From contig CM074134.1 of the NCBI GenBank assembly GCA_037178625.1, forward strand, positions 1,178,001 through 1,242,000: DNA of 64,000 nt, written 5' to 3'. Shown piece after piece: positions 8,236-19,142 of this stretch (the stretch's first letter is position 1; each line of letters opens with the position of its first letter). The position numbers and the translations under genes are program-made. The DNA comes from Skeletonema tropicum (taxonomy: Eukaryota > Bacillariophyta > Thalassiosirophyceae > Thalassiosirales > Thalassiosiraceae). The notes under the pieces were generated by a model, which worked only from the letters and a program-made list of their open reading frames with translations, was not told where the DNA came from and did no database searches.

Positions 8236-11195
8236 ATGTCTCTACATCAACCGATGAACGCTACAAGAATAATATCAGTTGCTCCACCAGCAGAGGAAAA
8301 TCCGTCCAAGCTCAAGTCAAACTTACAACATTTTGCATTATCATGGTTATCACCGCGAGTTACTCAGCCGAGCAGTAGTCAAGAAAGGAAACAACAACGT
8401 AGCGAGAGCAATACTGATAATGACGATAACGATCGGTCCAAAAAGAGAGGGCATCATCATATCTTGATGCGGTCACGCGGATCTTCCCTTGATAGAAAGC
8501 AAGCGGACGGACGAGGAGGAACAAGTAACACTTCTTCCACTAATACAATTAGTGCTGGAGATTTGCATCTATCATGGACAACAGAAGATAGATATTTAAT
8601 GTCACAATCACGTAGTGCAGATGATTCATTTGAGGATGATTCAACAACAGCAAGTGGTGGTGGCTATCGTTATTCTCCTCAGCATCGTCATCATCAGGCG
8701 CAACGAAGAAAATCTTCTGGGACTGGGTCACTCTTGACTACCTTCTTGCTCTACTTTGACGCATTATTGCCAGAATACTTTACCTACTTCCCGTCAGCTT
8801 CAGATATTGAAAACAACGGTGCGGCGAATGCAGTGAGTGTGCTCGAGCGAGGGGCTAGGACGGTGCAACTTCATGCAGTGTCACCTGTTTTTAAGCGTCA
8901 CAGTCAGGGTAGTAGTGGTGGTGATCGACAGATCGATACGACAAGATCTCCTGCTTCGTCCAATCCCAGTAATATTCTTCCTGAAACGACTTCACCTTTT
9001 TCGAATAGTAGCAGCAATGATGCAAACAACCAACAACATCGTCAACAATTGCTTACCCGAGAGAAACTACAACGAGTTGCTGGACAAGTATCACCGAGAC
9101 ATAAGAGGTTTAATTCGACGTTACAAGCGGAGTGGGAGAGATTCACATCACCATTCTTGATGCTTGCTGGTGCAGAAGTGTTGTATGGGGAGATGGAACA
9201 TGTGTTGGATCCTGAAACTGAGAGGAGATTTGCCAATGGGGAAAGTTTATTGGTCGGTAGTTTTGGTGAAGATGGAAAAAAGGCAACAACTTCTTCCTCC
9301 ACTGCTGTTCAATTTGACAATTCCAAGGAACAGAAGGAACCCAGTAGTGTCCACTCGCCTACACCTTCTCCCGGTGACTCCAGCAACAAGCGAGGATCAC
9401 GTAGACTTATAGCAATGTACCGTCAAGTGCGAGAAGACTTCATTATTGTCGGTGAGTATCTCTGCGATCCCGTTCTTGGATGTGGTGGCGTGTCAGTGAG
9501 TAGTACACCCCAATCAACACCTTCGCCTAGATCGTCTCCAAATAAGACATATGGTAGATCACAATCACATCCTATGACTCCGGAAAATAATCGCACAGGT
9601 CAATTAAAGCCTTTGAGGAATTTGAATCAAGAGGCAGCCTCCTCTGATGAATCTCAGCGACAAATCGCCGCGAGATCACTCCGGAATACACTGAATGCAC
9701 TCATAGTATTTATTGATGCTCGATGCGGCTTGGTAAAGATTCACGCAGATCTGTGTTGCTGGCCTAATGTTCAGCTTAGCACATTGGAAGGGGGTATTAG
9801 GGGTGGAAATAAATGGGCAATGTTGGCTGAGCAATGCCGTTCAATAATGTTGAAAATTTCATTCTTGGCTTGTAATAAGGATTCAATGGTGCAGCTTGCA
9901 TTATCAAAACTTGAAACAGAGACAAAGGCTCTAGAGCTGGCGCTGCTTTCCGTTTATCATTTGATGGAATGCGAGTAAGTATCTTTCTTCGTTATTTTGG
10001 TGCTCTCTGTTATACGAACGTTTGCTAATTATTACTTTTTTCTTTGGCACTTAGCTTTTTTAACTGTGTCCTGCATGTACGCAAGCTCCACGTGCTCTTA
10101 GGTCGTACCGCTCAGACTTCTCTTCCACTGAAATGGATGAAAATGTCGCTTCGAAACACTTTATCAATGATGAAGGTCATATTTGACAACAACGCAAACG
10201 AATCACCACTGTTGTCTCGGTCGCCATCACTCCTAACGCACAGGGCACAAAAATCTGAGGAGTCAGGACAGCTGGAGCAGGTTTTCTCTGAGTTTGTGCT
10301 GGTTAATGAAAGTGGTCCGCCACTAGCTGTGATAGTTGTACGTAGAAATGCACAAAATGAACGTGAAGAGGAAGTCGAGAGCTTACCCGCAGGAGCAATG
10401 CATTCTGCCATTTCGATGAGTTGGAGTCCTCTATACATGAAATCAACTTTAGATAAAAGCAGAGCGGGTACAGCTAGTGCACAAACAAATAATCTGCTGG
10501 TGCAAATGATCAGAGATAACTTTGGTGGGTCAAACGAAAACAGAACAAATTCCAACACAATACAGCAATCTGACAGCGGCTGGCCTTTTGCTGACTGGCC
10601 TCAAATCGAGAAGAACTTGACAGCACACACTGGAATGCATGCAAGGACGTACAATATGTACAGCTCTCCTAACAAGCACACCCCCTCTCTGAGTGTGAAG
10701 AATAATAAATCGAAAGCAAGGTCAAATGCAACATCGAAGTGTCACATTGTCCGTGTCACTGAAACCATATCAATCGTGGCTGTTCAAGGTGTAAGTCCAC
10801 GGACCAAACCTCGTCAAGTATCAACCTTAGAAGAATCTTTGTTCAAGCTTGCCCTACGATTTCGTCCTGAAAATATAGTCAGTGCAAGCTCTGTCTTGCT
10901 TGCCAAAACGTCAGTTGCTCCTAGATTCAATAATGAACGAGGTGAAAACTCAAAGAAGCGGCCAGAAATTTCAGCACTATGGAGTGGAGCTTGGTCAGAC
11001 ATCCAAAGGAAACAAGTCCTCCATTCACTGGGCTTACGGAGCAAGCACAGCCCAGTGGTTTCTGCGCCGTTGAAGAGTCCATATGTGAGGCGACAAATGA
11101 GCAGGATGCGACAACGAAAGAAAAAGAAGAGAAATTCACTGAATACGGGCCATCTGCTTATGTTCCTTGGGCCTGAATTAAGTCACTTAATATGA
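8236..11195 (+). CDS. KICS2-like protein (putative KICSTOR subunit homologue)
   Basis: Two exons, 8236-9974 and 10055-11195, flank an 80-bp intron (GTAAGT...TAG); the join restores LMECDFFNCVLHV and gives 959 aa. An in-frame ATG at 8155 would add 27 residues. The first 160 residues are low-complexity. From memory of the human protein, a run of blocks appears in the same order as in KICS2 (C12orf66/DUF2003): a buried helix with an LAGAE core (about 300), LNALIVFIDARCGL (about 485), an ETKALELALLSVYHLMEC-DFF helix pair (about 565-590), a WMKMSLRNTL segment, a W-P-Q/N strand after a linker (about 755), and a C-terminal strand-helix unit (ISIVAVQG...LEESLFKLALRF). Human KICS2 is a KICSTOR subunit that tethers GATOR1 to lysosomes in amino-acid control of TORC1. 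The resemblance is remote; the diatom protein is about twice as long owing to linkers. Confidence 0.55.
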
Positions 11196-11316
11196 GAGCA
11201 CATTCTTACGATTAAAATATATAAGATATGTACACTAAAGTAACAATTTAAATTAACGGAAATCTTAAAGTACGTCATGGTTGGCCCTCCAGGGGCGAAA
11301 TTATCCTTTGCTTCGG

Positions 11317-11730
11317 TCACCATTTCACTTCTCTATACTTGTGACTCCTTACATTCGTTCCCATTGCTCTCGGGGCAATATTTTTCTCTTTTGAGTGGCA
11401 ATGTACTTCTGATAGATTGGGAGAATCTAATTCGTCTCTTAAGCCTTCGATAGAGCTCGTGAAGAAACTTGCAAAAGAGGCATTAAGCTTACCCATAACT
11501 GACTGTTCTAATGTAGGAGCCTGCTCTTCATTGTCGCCAAGGCCAAGGATATTGATTGAGTTGTTGCTTGCAGTCAAGTCTGACCTAGACAATGCTCCTG
11601 TAGACTCAGACTCCATGACAACCTTTTGTAATATTGCGTTTGCACCTGCTGCTGTGAAAACACCAGAGGCACTTAGTTCTTCCTTCACCTTGGACGATAA
11701 TCGAAGCGGTTCTATCTTGGGTGACTTCAT
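11317..11730 (-). CDS. Small hypothetical protein
   Basis: A single-exon frame of 137 aa starting MKSPKIEPLRLSSKVKEEL. It is Ser/Ala/Leu-rich, looks mostly helical in the first half (VKEELSASGVFTAAGANAILQKVV) and in the segment LEQSVMGKLNASFASFF. No signal peptide, membrane span or known motif is visible. It is convergent with the KICS2-like gene, 121 bp away. I do not recognise the family; composition resembles neighbouring coding DNA, so it is plausibly a real gene, perhaps a small complex subunit. Confidence 0.45.
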   Translation of the reverse strand: MKSPKIEPLRLSSKVKEELSASGVFTAAGANAILQKVVMESESTGALSRSDLTASNNSINILGLGDNEEQAPTLEQSVMGKLNASFASFFTSSIEGLRDELDSPNLSEVHCHSKEKNIAPRAMGTNVRSHKYREVKW

Positions 11731-14432
11731 CTTCTCCTTAGCTTGGGGCTTGGGGTGACTGCGGCTTTGTTTTCTGGTCGGCCGGCGGCTACTTGGCTAC
11801 GAATTCTTTTTTGTCAATCACGTCCAATGATGTATGAAGAGAGCCGAAGCTGCATGCGCAAGTATCTCTAGAGTGTGTGCGTGGCAACGTGTTGCGTTCG
11901 CTTTCATCATGGTCGTGTGAAGGGAAAGTTTGTTGAAAATCAAGATAATAAGTATGTACTTCATCCTCTTGCATGATCTCTAATCTTGCTTGCTAGTGAT
12001 GAAAATTAACCAGCCCGAAGATGCCCAGCTAGAAAAAAATTTCACTGGAAAAATTGTCACCGTCACTGAAACTCCACACAAAACGCTATACAATAACAAA
12101 ACACGAAAAACACGAGTTCTACACCCTTACATGGAGATTCTGTGCCTCCATGTCGACCCCTAACACAAATAGTCGACCATAATACGATAGTACAGGTTAT
12201 TAGCTTTCGATAGAACCACTGGTCAACGTTATATGCAGTATAATCGCACAGCAGCAGCAGCAGTACAGGCATGCAGATCTGCCGTAGGCATGCGTCATTC
12301 TAGCTCGAAATAGCAGTTATTGGTCCCAAATTCGTCGGTAGGTGCTCTATATCGACGAATTATAGTCTCTTCTGCATCAGATAATGTAGATATATTGTTC
12401 GGGATGCTATTTTTAGACTGCTTTATGTATTTTCGTCGAGTAGCATTGCCATATTTTTTAGACTATCACAATTTTGTAAGTGTTTTGTGCGTGAAATTTG
12501 TGAGCTGTCACCGTGGTGACGGTGACAGTTTCTTCCCGCCATAGCTTGCATGCTTGCCTCTTGCCTTACTTCAATCTACTTTTATGCAGAGCATGACCAT
12601 GACCGCCTGCTACTCTCTCTAGGGGATAATGAAAAAAATCACCAGCGATCACAATGGCGCACCTCGACCCTGTACGTGCCGACATCAACAACACTACCTG
12701 CACAGACAGCCCCACTGCAGCAACTCACTCTCCAATAGCCTTTCTATGAAGTGGTGTCCTCAGGTGGTCATCGATCCACGCCTTCCTACTTATTATGACA
12801 CCAAAGTAGAGGTGCCGGAAAATTGCGCTTTGACATCGGTGTGATGATGCACTTCCAATATGGTTTTCAGATGAATAGTTGGAGCTGCTCTGCCACTGAA
12901 CTGGTTTGCAGACACCATCTATATACTATTAAGCGGCGATCAGTCCCCTCTAGAGTGTGTCGGGGCGTTCTATATATGGCGCATGTAGTGGCATGGTGAA
13001 TACAGTATATAGTTGAAAATTGATAATTTCCACAAAATACATCAAAAAGGAGACTGCACATATCTGACAGAGAATGAAATGAGAAGGTGCCAAAAGTCGG
13101 TGAGGTGATGACTATTACATAACAATCAACACTGTTTGACCATGTTTCTCTATTTCATTGTGGCTACAAAAATATTGGACTGGTTGGAATACAGCATATT
13201 TTGGTGGAAAATGAGGAGCCCTACCGCGTCACATAGACGAGTATTTGAAGTAATGTTGAGTGCATTCACTCTGCAAAACAGGGGACATTTCACCACACAA
13301 CATCAGTGGCAATCTGTTGCGGGCATTCTACAGTGGTTTCAGAGTATCATAGACTCCTAACAGCACCATTCCTATCGGATGGCATCAGAGCGACAGCGGT
13401 TGATTCGGCCTATTAATCATTATTACGTGCAATTGGCATGTAATTAATAAATCTGATAATAATTATCAATTATCACAATATATAGATGGAGTTTGTAATG
13501 CATCATGGCTATTAAATAACCGAAATCTATTAAATATTACTATGTCATGATGTTGCCTGGCAGCGCAGGCGCAAATTTTATGTCTCTGGCCGTTAGAGCC
13601 ATAGCATCACAACGACGTCGATTCCGCCGCCGCCGCTTCCAGATTCGGAATCTCATTAAAAAAGGCGTTAGACTTTGCGTTGATTATGTTGATTTTGGGG
13701 GTGTCAGCCCAATAGTAGGTACCGTGGTTTGCCGAGGTTTGCCGTCAGATTCATCATGATATAATGTAAGGAGGGGTGGCCTCGTAAGTAGAACCATACT
13801 AATTCCTCTATGTAACGCAATGTGTCCGGCGTTTCAAATTTCAAATTACATAGGAGTGCCCATGTGGAAAAACGGCAAAATTGGACAATATGTATTGAGA
13901 AAAGGGCTATGATTAGAATTCATTGCAGAATTGACAAGATTGAAGAATCATTTCATAACGTCTTTCACGGTATTCCAATATCCCTGAGCCAAGGCTACAG
14001 AAATTTTTAACGTAGGAATTCAATATGTCAAATTTGAGCCATTGAAATGCGGCACAGCGGCCACATTTGACTTTTTGTTTGAGCGTACCAATTCCTACGT
14101 GATTACGCTTGACTCGCGCGGCCAGCTGATGGCGCGCATTTTGGCGTTCGTTAGATTCCGAGTTGGACCGGCGGTAGGAATTATTTGAGCGATTCATGTA
14201 CTAGGGGGCACCGTGTGCGTGCGAGGGGTGATAGTGAGTCGGGTAGGATAGGAGGAGTTAGAGCCAAGTAAAAAGATAGGACTAATGAAACTGGAAACAG
14301 CAGATAGAAAGATAGATAGATTATTTTCCTCTCTCAAATGCTAATCTTGTCTTCTGTGCCACACGAAGTGGGATCAGGGATATCGATTCCTCCAGGCCTA
14401 ACGCGTCTTCTAATAACGAGGCTTTTACTACA
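11731..14432. other. Gene-poor intergenic region
   Basis: About 2.7 kb with no reading frame I can support. It holds AT-rich stretches (for example 13430-13550), a 22-bp perfect inverted repeat at 12506-12527, and short frames of unlikely composition on both strands. The right end abuts the retrotransposon. Confidence 0.4.
12506..12527. repeat. Perfect inverted repeat (8-bp arms, 6-bp centre)
   Basis: The arms TGTCACCG and CGGTGACA flank TGGTGA. It could form a short hairpin or bind a dimeric regulator; no gene is adjacent. Confidence 0.5.
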
Positions 14433-14671
14433 TTTTCCTCGTCCCTGCGGAAAAACGCCTAGCGCCTCGAATGTGTGTACGCACTGGCTATGTGAGAGAG
14501 AAGAGAAGATCACGAGACAAACAAACATGTAGAGTAGAGTAGGTACTTATGGGACTCAGTCAATTTGCACACAAATTGGCAGTTGTCCTATTACTACTTA
14601 CACTACGAGTCTAGTTAGATAAAACTAAGACTCCCTGAAAGTGTCTACTGATGTTTGTCAACAGACACTCC
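14433..14671 (-). repeat. Split direct repeat B2 of the YR retrotransposon
   Basis: 239 bp, identical by eye to 14991-15229 (offset 558). It is the outer 3' copy on the element's own strand. Confidence 0.85.
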
Positions 14672-14698
14672 CTAGGGAGGGTAGGGTGGGAAAAAACA

Positions 14699-14990
14699 AA
14701 TGTTGCCGTTGTCAATTGCGTTGATTTTATTAGCAAAGCACAATGGCATCATCGAAGAGCTAACTGCTCGCATTGAGAAGTGAGCTTTTGGCGTTCGGCA
14801 CAGAATTCTCCTTCGATCAGTTTCTGTGCAAGTCTCCCGCAATTTTTCTAATTTTCGGAATTTTGAACAATTTGCGGGAATCACCATTCTCAGAATCCTA
14901 TCTTCGTAAACTCGTAGCAAAGGCTCATAGGTGCTACGCTAAGCATCAACCACAATGACAAGCGTAAACAAATCTACGTCTACTGGTCGA
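14699..14990 (-). repeat. Split direct repeat A2 of the YR retrotransposon
   Basis: 292 bp, matching 18688-18979 (offset 3989) with one visible substitution (GAGCTAACTG versus GAGCTCACTG). Confidence 0.85.
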
Positions 14991-15229
14991 TTTTCCTCGT
15001 CCCTGCGGAAAAACGCCTAGCGCCTCGAATGTGTGTACGCACTGGCTATGTGAGAGAGAAGAGAAGATCACGAGACAAACAAACATGTAGAGTAGAGTAG
15101 GTACTTATGGGACTCAGTCAATTTGCACACAAATTGGCAGTTGTCCTATTACTACTTACACTACGAGTCTAGTTAGATAAAACTAAGACTCCCTGAAAGT
15201 GTCTACTGATGTTTGTCAACAGACACTCC
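14991..15229 (-). repeat. Split direct repeat B1 of the YR retrotransposon
   Basis: 239 bp, the inner copy of the B repeat. It directly abuts A2 and lies just downstream of the recombinase frame. Confidence 0.85.
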
Positions 15230-15374
15230 ACACAGGTATGCTGAAACTTGTGCAAAGCACGTAAGAAGATGTGCTGCGATCAAGTTCTGCTGAATGTGAT
15301 CGGAGTGCGTCTAAAACTAGCCATTGAGTACACACAAGCATACGTGCAAAAAGAAAAAAATTTTACTTGAATTG

Positions 15375-16604
15375 TTAAATGTCTGTGTATGTGCCCATGA
15401 AGCTTGAATCGATTTGGTCTGCGGAATATGAAACATTTTGGGGTAGATTTGCAAGCTTAATAGAAATAGAAGCCGACTTGCTGAGAGAGTCAGAGTGTTG
15501 TTGGAGGATTTTATGTGTGCTTCGAAGGTATAGACGATAAGAGTCGCCTAACCATCTAAGTTGAATTTTGATGTAGTCACCATCGTGTCCTTGTTCGTGG
15601 AGGAGTACTGCTGCAGTCACGCGGAAAGAATGAGAAGAGAACTTTCTGATATCGGTTTCAGACATATCCGGGTATAGCTTTCTAGCTATGTTCTGTAAGA
15701 ATGATGAGACATCATTCCCTGTTACATAACGCTTGTTGTTTTTGAACTGGTATACAACGCAAGGAAGTGATTGACTTTGTCCAAGATTATTGGCTCTTCT
15801 CACTAAACGCACTGCGGCACGAACAGGACACATCTTCGGATTTTCTCGATCTGGGAGAACATGTTTCTTCTCACCATTTCGTCGGTTTTTTTGGACTTTG
15901 AAGGTGATATCTAAACGATCTATTCCATCAACTTCATTGGAATTGTATTCAATAAATTGATCACCATCTTTTCTGAAGAAGACAAGGTCTAGGCTGGATA
16001 TTGCTTTGAGTGTCTCTTTTCCGCTAGGGAAGACATGATAATCGGGTTTTGAGTGAGATTTTTGACCGTATTCCGATAAGCGAAAGCCGAAGTATCTACT
16101 AAGGATTGCAAGATCGCAGAGACAGTATTCTTTTGACATAAAATCAGATGAAATCATTATCTCCAGCATTGCGGCAAAGAATTTCTCATTTAGTGGGGAA
16201 CGTTGTGTAGCGATGTTCTCTTGTTCCTCGTAGTTCTTCAAAATGGTGGCAGCCATACTATTCTTGTCATTGAAGTCGAAGGGATCAGGAAAGCCTCTGA
16301 GACGAAACAACTTTATCGCGGCACTTGCATATCCTTTGACAGTATCGGACCTAAGTGAGTCTCTATTTTGGATATTTATGCCAAGAGATACCTCCTTTAC
16401 AAAATGTGCCAAGGTACGGTCCCAACCAGGGCCTTGTCCGCAAGGGTCGGGTAGAAACTTTCTTCTTGCAAAAGCTAAGTAGAAAGCTTGCCTAGACCGC
16501 TCTGTTTCAATTGCCTTACTTCCTCCAGAGTTGGCGAACTCTCTGTCAAGATGGTCTTCCAGAGCATCGAAAGCAGCAATGGACTCGGATGAAAAGTTCT
16601 GCAA
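15375..16604 (-). CDS. Tyrosine recombinase of the YR retrotransposon
   Basis: A 409-aa frame. The catalytic domain shows the first Arg in YFGFRLSEYGQ (about residue 173), the HxxR box as SSHSFRVTAA (about 320), and LRWLGDSYRLYLRST holding the W and the likely nucleophile Tyr (about 345-357). These are the R...HxxR...H/W...Y residues of tyrosine recombinases. It would integrate a circular cDNA intermediate without target duplication. It overlaps the RT frame by about 130 bp in a different frame, so it may be expressed by re-initiation or frameshifting. The frame is intact. Confidence 0.88.
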   Translation of the reverse strand: MQNFSSESIAAFDALEDHLDREFANSGGSKAIETERSRQAFYLAFARRKFLPDPCGQGPGWDRTLAHFVKEVSLGINIQNRDSLRSDTVKGYASAAIKLFRLRGFPDPFDFNDKNSMAATILKNYEEQENIATQRSPLNEKFFAAMLEIMISSDFMSKEYCLCDLAILSRYFGFRLSEYGQKSHSKPDYHVFPSGKETLKAISSLDLVFFRKDGDQFIEYNSNEVDGIDRLDITFKVQKNRRNGEKKHVLPDRENPKMCPVRAAVRLVRRANNLGQSQSLPCVVYQFKNNKRYVTGNDVSSFLQNIARKLYPDMSETDIRKFSSHSFRVTAAVLLHEQGHDGDYIKIQLRWLGDSYRLYLRSTHKILQQHSDSLSKSASISIKLANLPQNVSYSADQIDSSFMGTYTDI

Positions 16605-18685
16605 TTCTGCAAAACGGGGTATTGCTGTTTGAGTGAATCGAAGAGGTCGGAGTATTTGAGGGAAGAATTGTTAGAAGACATTTTTGATTTGAGACGTGAA
16701 ATAGCATCGGCGATTATGTTGTCTTCTCCAGCGATCCACTTAGCGTTGATTCCAAGTGGTGAGTCCATGATAAGAAAACAGAATATGATTGCTAGTCTCC
16801 TCCCGATGATGGATTCGGTACAGAGACGGATCCATTTGACTGAACTCATGTTGTCCGCACAGTTGAGTAGTATAGGATATGGATCATCTTCTGGAAAGTT
16901 CGATTTTATTGCTGTGAGCGCTGCTGCGTAATTAATGATGATGGCCGTAAACTCCAATACGTTGATTCCAATTTGTAATGGGCCTGATTTGATGTATCGA
17001 ATTGTACGCTGACAGATGTCATTTGGAAGTGGAACATGCCAGATGAATTTTAGCTTGATACTAAAGCCCCCCATTTCATCTAAACAAGAGTCACCGCAAG
17101 AGATAGCAAATGGGTCTCTTTCAACATTGTGGGCAATTGGTGAGTGCCAATTGATGCTTCTATCATCAAAGAGTTGAATGAGCACATCAAGTTCTTTCCG
17201 CATGGTCTTGACAATTGGGTACAGAGCTCGCGAGTGGTGCGGCATTTTTGCCACTCTAGATTTTGCATAGGCTACAACGTTGAGGTTGATATCTTCATCA
17301 TAATTTGCTTCCCCATCTAATATCTTGTAAGAGGCTTGGCCCTTGACTACTTTGAGAAGGTCATTGAATTCCTTTGAGTTCGAGGCAAGTAGGGCTCTAT
17401 TTTTTGTCAGTGCGTATGAGACTGAAGCGTAGAGATGTGAAATCAAATGGTATACCCATGGTACTGCTTGTGCAATGTGACCAATCTTTCCGATAAGTTT
17501 GCTAATCTCTGGGACATTGAATGTCTTTCTATACGCCCAACCTTGCTGGGACAATAGGGAGCGTACGGTATCGAGATATTCTTCCGGGATGCCAACTGTA
17601 AGTGCTCTCGTATTCCATTTGAAGCCAAGGAGGACGCTGAGCCATGATACCCGATGACCGATCCACTTCTCCATTGATAAGTGATTTCGTCTCACGCTTG
17701 TATTGGGTCTGCCCATTATATTGAAGATGGCTTCGATGAGCGACGCAAGGAGGCGTTTGATATATCTCCGAATTGATACCAGCAAGGCGTCATCGACGAA
17801 GATCCCTGGCCTTGGTTGTAAGAATCGTCCTTGGGAATCGATAACTCCTGTGATCTTGGAACATTTTGCTGATCGTTGCAGTGAACCTGGGGGTGGATTT
17901 GGTGAATTAAAGTCCTCCCAATCAAGCAGGTCAAGATAAGACTTATGAATAGACTCGAGGTCCTTTTGGCTATTGAACTCAACCAAGGCCATCTTCTCAA
18001 TAGCTTTTCGGAATGGTTCCCAGCAACTCGCTGATTCGATATGTCCAAACACCATACTAGTTGCCAGGTGGTAGTAGTCTTGTAAGACGAATCCAAGGGC
18101 TCCACCTAGGTCAGGATGTGTTCTTGGCCACCGAAAACACGCAGTAATATCACCAGCCGGGATGAAGATTTCTTCATTGGGAAAGCTCGCTCTCATATTG
18201 AGAATACTCTTCATGAATCGTTTCTGCACGTAGCCATATGTAACTTGCATGATATCTTCTCGGGGAGCAATTCGATTCATCACAATTAGATGGGGAGCAT
18301 TCCTTGGGATCGACGTTTCGTCCCAGACAACTCTGCCTTTACCATTCTTCGTAACTAAACCTTGGTAGTTATGACGGCAATAAAGAGAGAAACGTGGTAT
18401 CCATTTCGACATTGGAAGAACATGCGAATTTCGATCCTCTTTGTTAATTGTTTTCCTGACTAGACCCTCATTGTTATCGATGGATGGTTGGTTCCCCATA
18501 TCAAGTCGGGTAAGCTTGTTCTCTCGGGTTTCAACCCAGCTAAACTTCGATGGTACGCCTTCTGTGAGGACTTGTATCATTCTGTCTTCATCAGCAGGAT
18601 CGACATGGCCATGGACATACGCTATTATTGATTTTGGGTCACGATTCTCTGCCGTGTATTCGCCTGACAAGTATCTGACTGCCAC
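16475..18685 (-). CDS. Reverse transcriptase/RNase H of the YR retrotransposon
   Basis: A 736-aa intact frame. RT motifs seen: PAGDITACFRWP (domain A, Asp near 177), FGHIESASCWEPFRKAI (domain B region), and GIFVDDALLVS (domain C with the FVDD catalytic pair near 295). The C-terminal RNase H-like part has DSCLDEMGGFS, INVLEFTAIIINYAA (Glu), CADNMSSVKW (Asp near 608) and AGEDNIIADAISRL (Asp near 658). This RT-RH order without a DDE integrase, followed by a tyrosine recombinase, defines DIRS-order elements. The start lies within a few bases of repeat A1, so an upstream gag seems absent. Domain B is less canonical than in Gypsy-type RTs. Confidence 0.88.
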   Translation of the reverse strand: MAVRYLSGEYTAENRDPKSIIAYVHGHVDPADEDRMIQVLTEGVPSKFSWVETRENKLTRLDMGNQPSIDNNEGLVRKTINKEDRNSHVLPMSKWIPRFSLYCRHNYQGLVTKNGKGRVVWDETSIPRNAPHLIVMNRIAPREDIMQVTYGYVQKRFMKSILNMRASFPNEEIFIPAGDITACFRWPRTHPDLGGALGFVLQDYYHLATSMVFGHIESASCWEPFRKAIEKMALVEFNSQKDLESIHKSYLDLLDWEDFNSPNPPPGSLQRSAKCSKITGVIDSQGRFLQPRPGIFVDDALLVSIRRYIKRLLASLIEAIFNIMGRPNTSVRRNHLSMEKWIGHRVSWLSVLLGFKWNTRALTVGIPEEYLDTVRSLLSQQGWAYRKTFNVPEISKLIGKIGHIAQAVPWVYHLISHLYASVSYALTKNRALLASNSKEFNDLLKVVKGQASYKILDGEANYDEDINLNVVAYAKSRVAKMPHHSRALYPIVKTMRKELDVLIQLFDDRSINWHSPIAHNVERDPFAISCGDSCLDEMGGFSIKLKFIWHVPLPNDICQRTIRYIKSGPLQIGINVLEFTAIIINYAAALTAIKSNFPEDDPYPILLNCADNMSSVKWIRLCTESIIGRRLAIIFCFLIMDSPLGINAKWIAGEDNIIADAISRLKSKMSSNNSSLKYSDLFDSLKQQYPVLQNCRTFHPSPLLLSMLWKTILTESSPTLEEVRQLKQSGLGKLST

Positions 18686-18687
18686 TC

Positions 18688-18979
18688 AATGTTGCCGTTG
18701 TCAATTGCGTTGATTTTATTAGCAAAGCACAATGGCATCATCGAAGAGCTCACTGCTCGCATTGAGAAGTGAGCTTTTGGCGTTCGGCACAGAATTCTCC
18801 TTCGATCAGTTTCTGTGCAAGTCTCCCGCAATTTTTCTAATTTTCGGAATTTTGAACAATTTGCGGGAATCACCATTCTCAGAATCCTATCTTCGTAAAC
18901 TCGTAGCAAAGGCTCATAGGTGCTACGCTAAGCATCAACCACAATGACAAGCGTAAACAAATCTACGTCTACTGGTCGA
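18688..18979 (-). repeat. Split direct repeat A1 of the YR retrotransposon
   Basis: 292 bp, 5'-terminal copy on the element's strand. It shares all but one base by eye with 14699-14990. Confidence 0.85.
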
Positions 18980-19142
18980 CCTTTTACTTCTAAACTGCGC
19001 CCGAATAAATGAAGCGGTACGATTGATATGCACATAGGAGTATCTAGGCAAAAGTCTTCTCATGAAGCTGACAGCTGTCGAGCATTTTTTGAGAAAAATA
19101 TCTGAAAATATGTAAATTGAGGTAAAATTGTTGAGGAAAACC

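Larger units (their letters stand above)
14433..18979 (-). mobile_element. Tyrosine-recombinase retrotransposon (Ngaro/PAT-like, DIRS order)
   Basis: Read on the minus strand the order is A1 (18979-18688), RT/RNase H frame, tyrosine recombinase frame, B1 (15229-14991), A2 (14990-14699), B2 (14671-14433). This A1-ORFs-B1-A2-B2 layout of split direct repeats is the signature of PAT/Ngaro-type YR retrotransposons. The A copies (292 bp) differ at one base that I could find (14762 region versus 18751 region). The B copies (239 bp) look identical. Such identity argues for recent insertion. B1 and A2 abut directly, and a 27-bp spacer separates A2 and B2. No separate gag frame is visible, so the element may lack gag or borrow it. 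About 4.55 kb long. Confidence 0.85.

Noticed and set aside
12550..12844. Possible small gene in the gene-poor region
   Set aside because: Frames of 60-70 aa have no conserved look, no splice partners and poor start context.
14701..14958. Short frames on both strands inside the A repeats
   Set aside because: They lie inside non-coding split direct repeats; no motif, and the element's coding parts are elsewhere.
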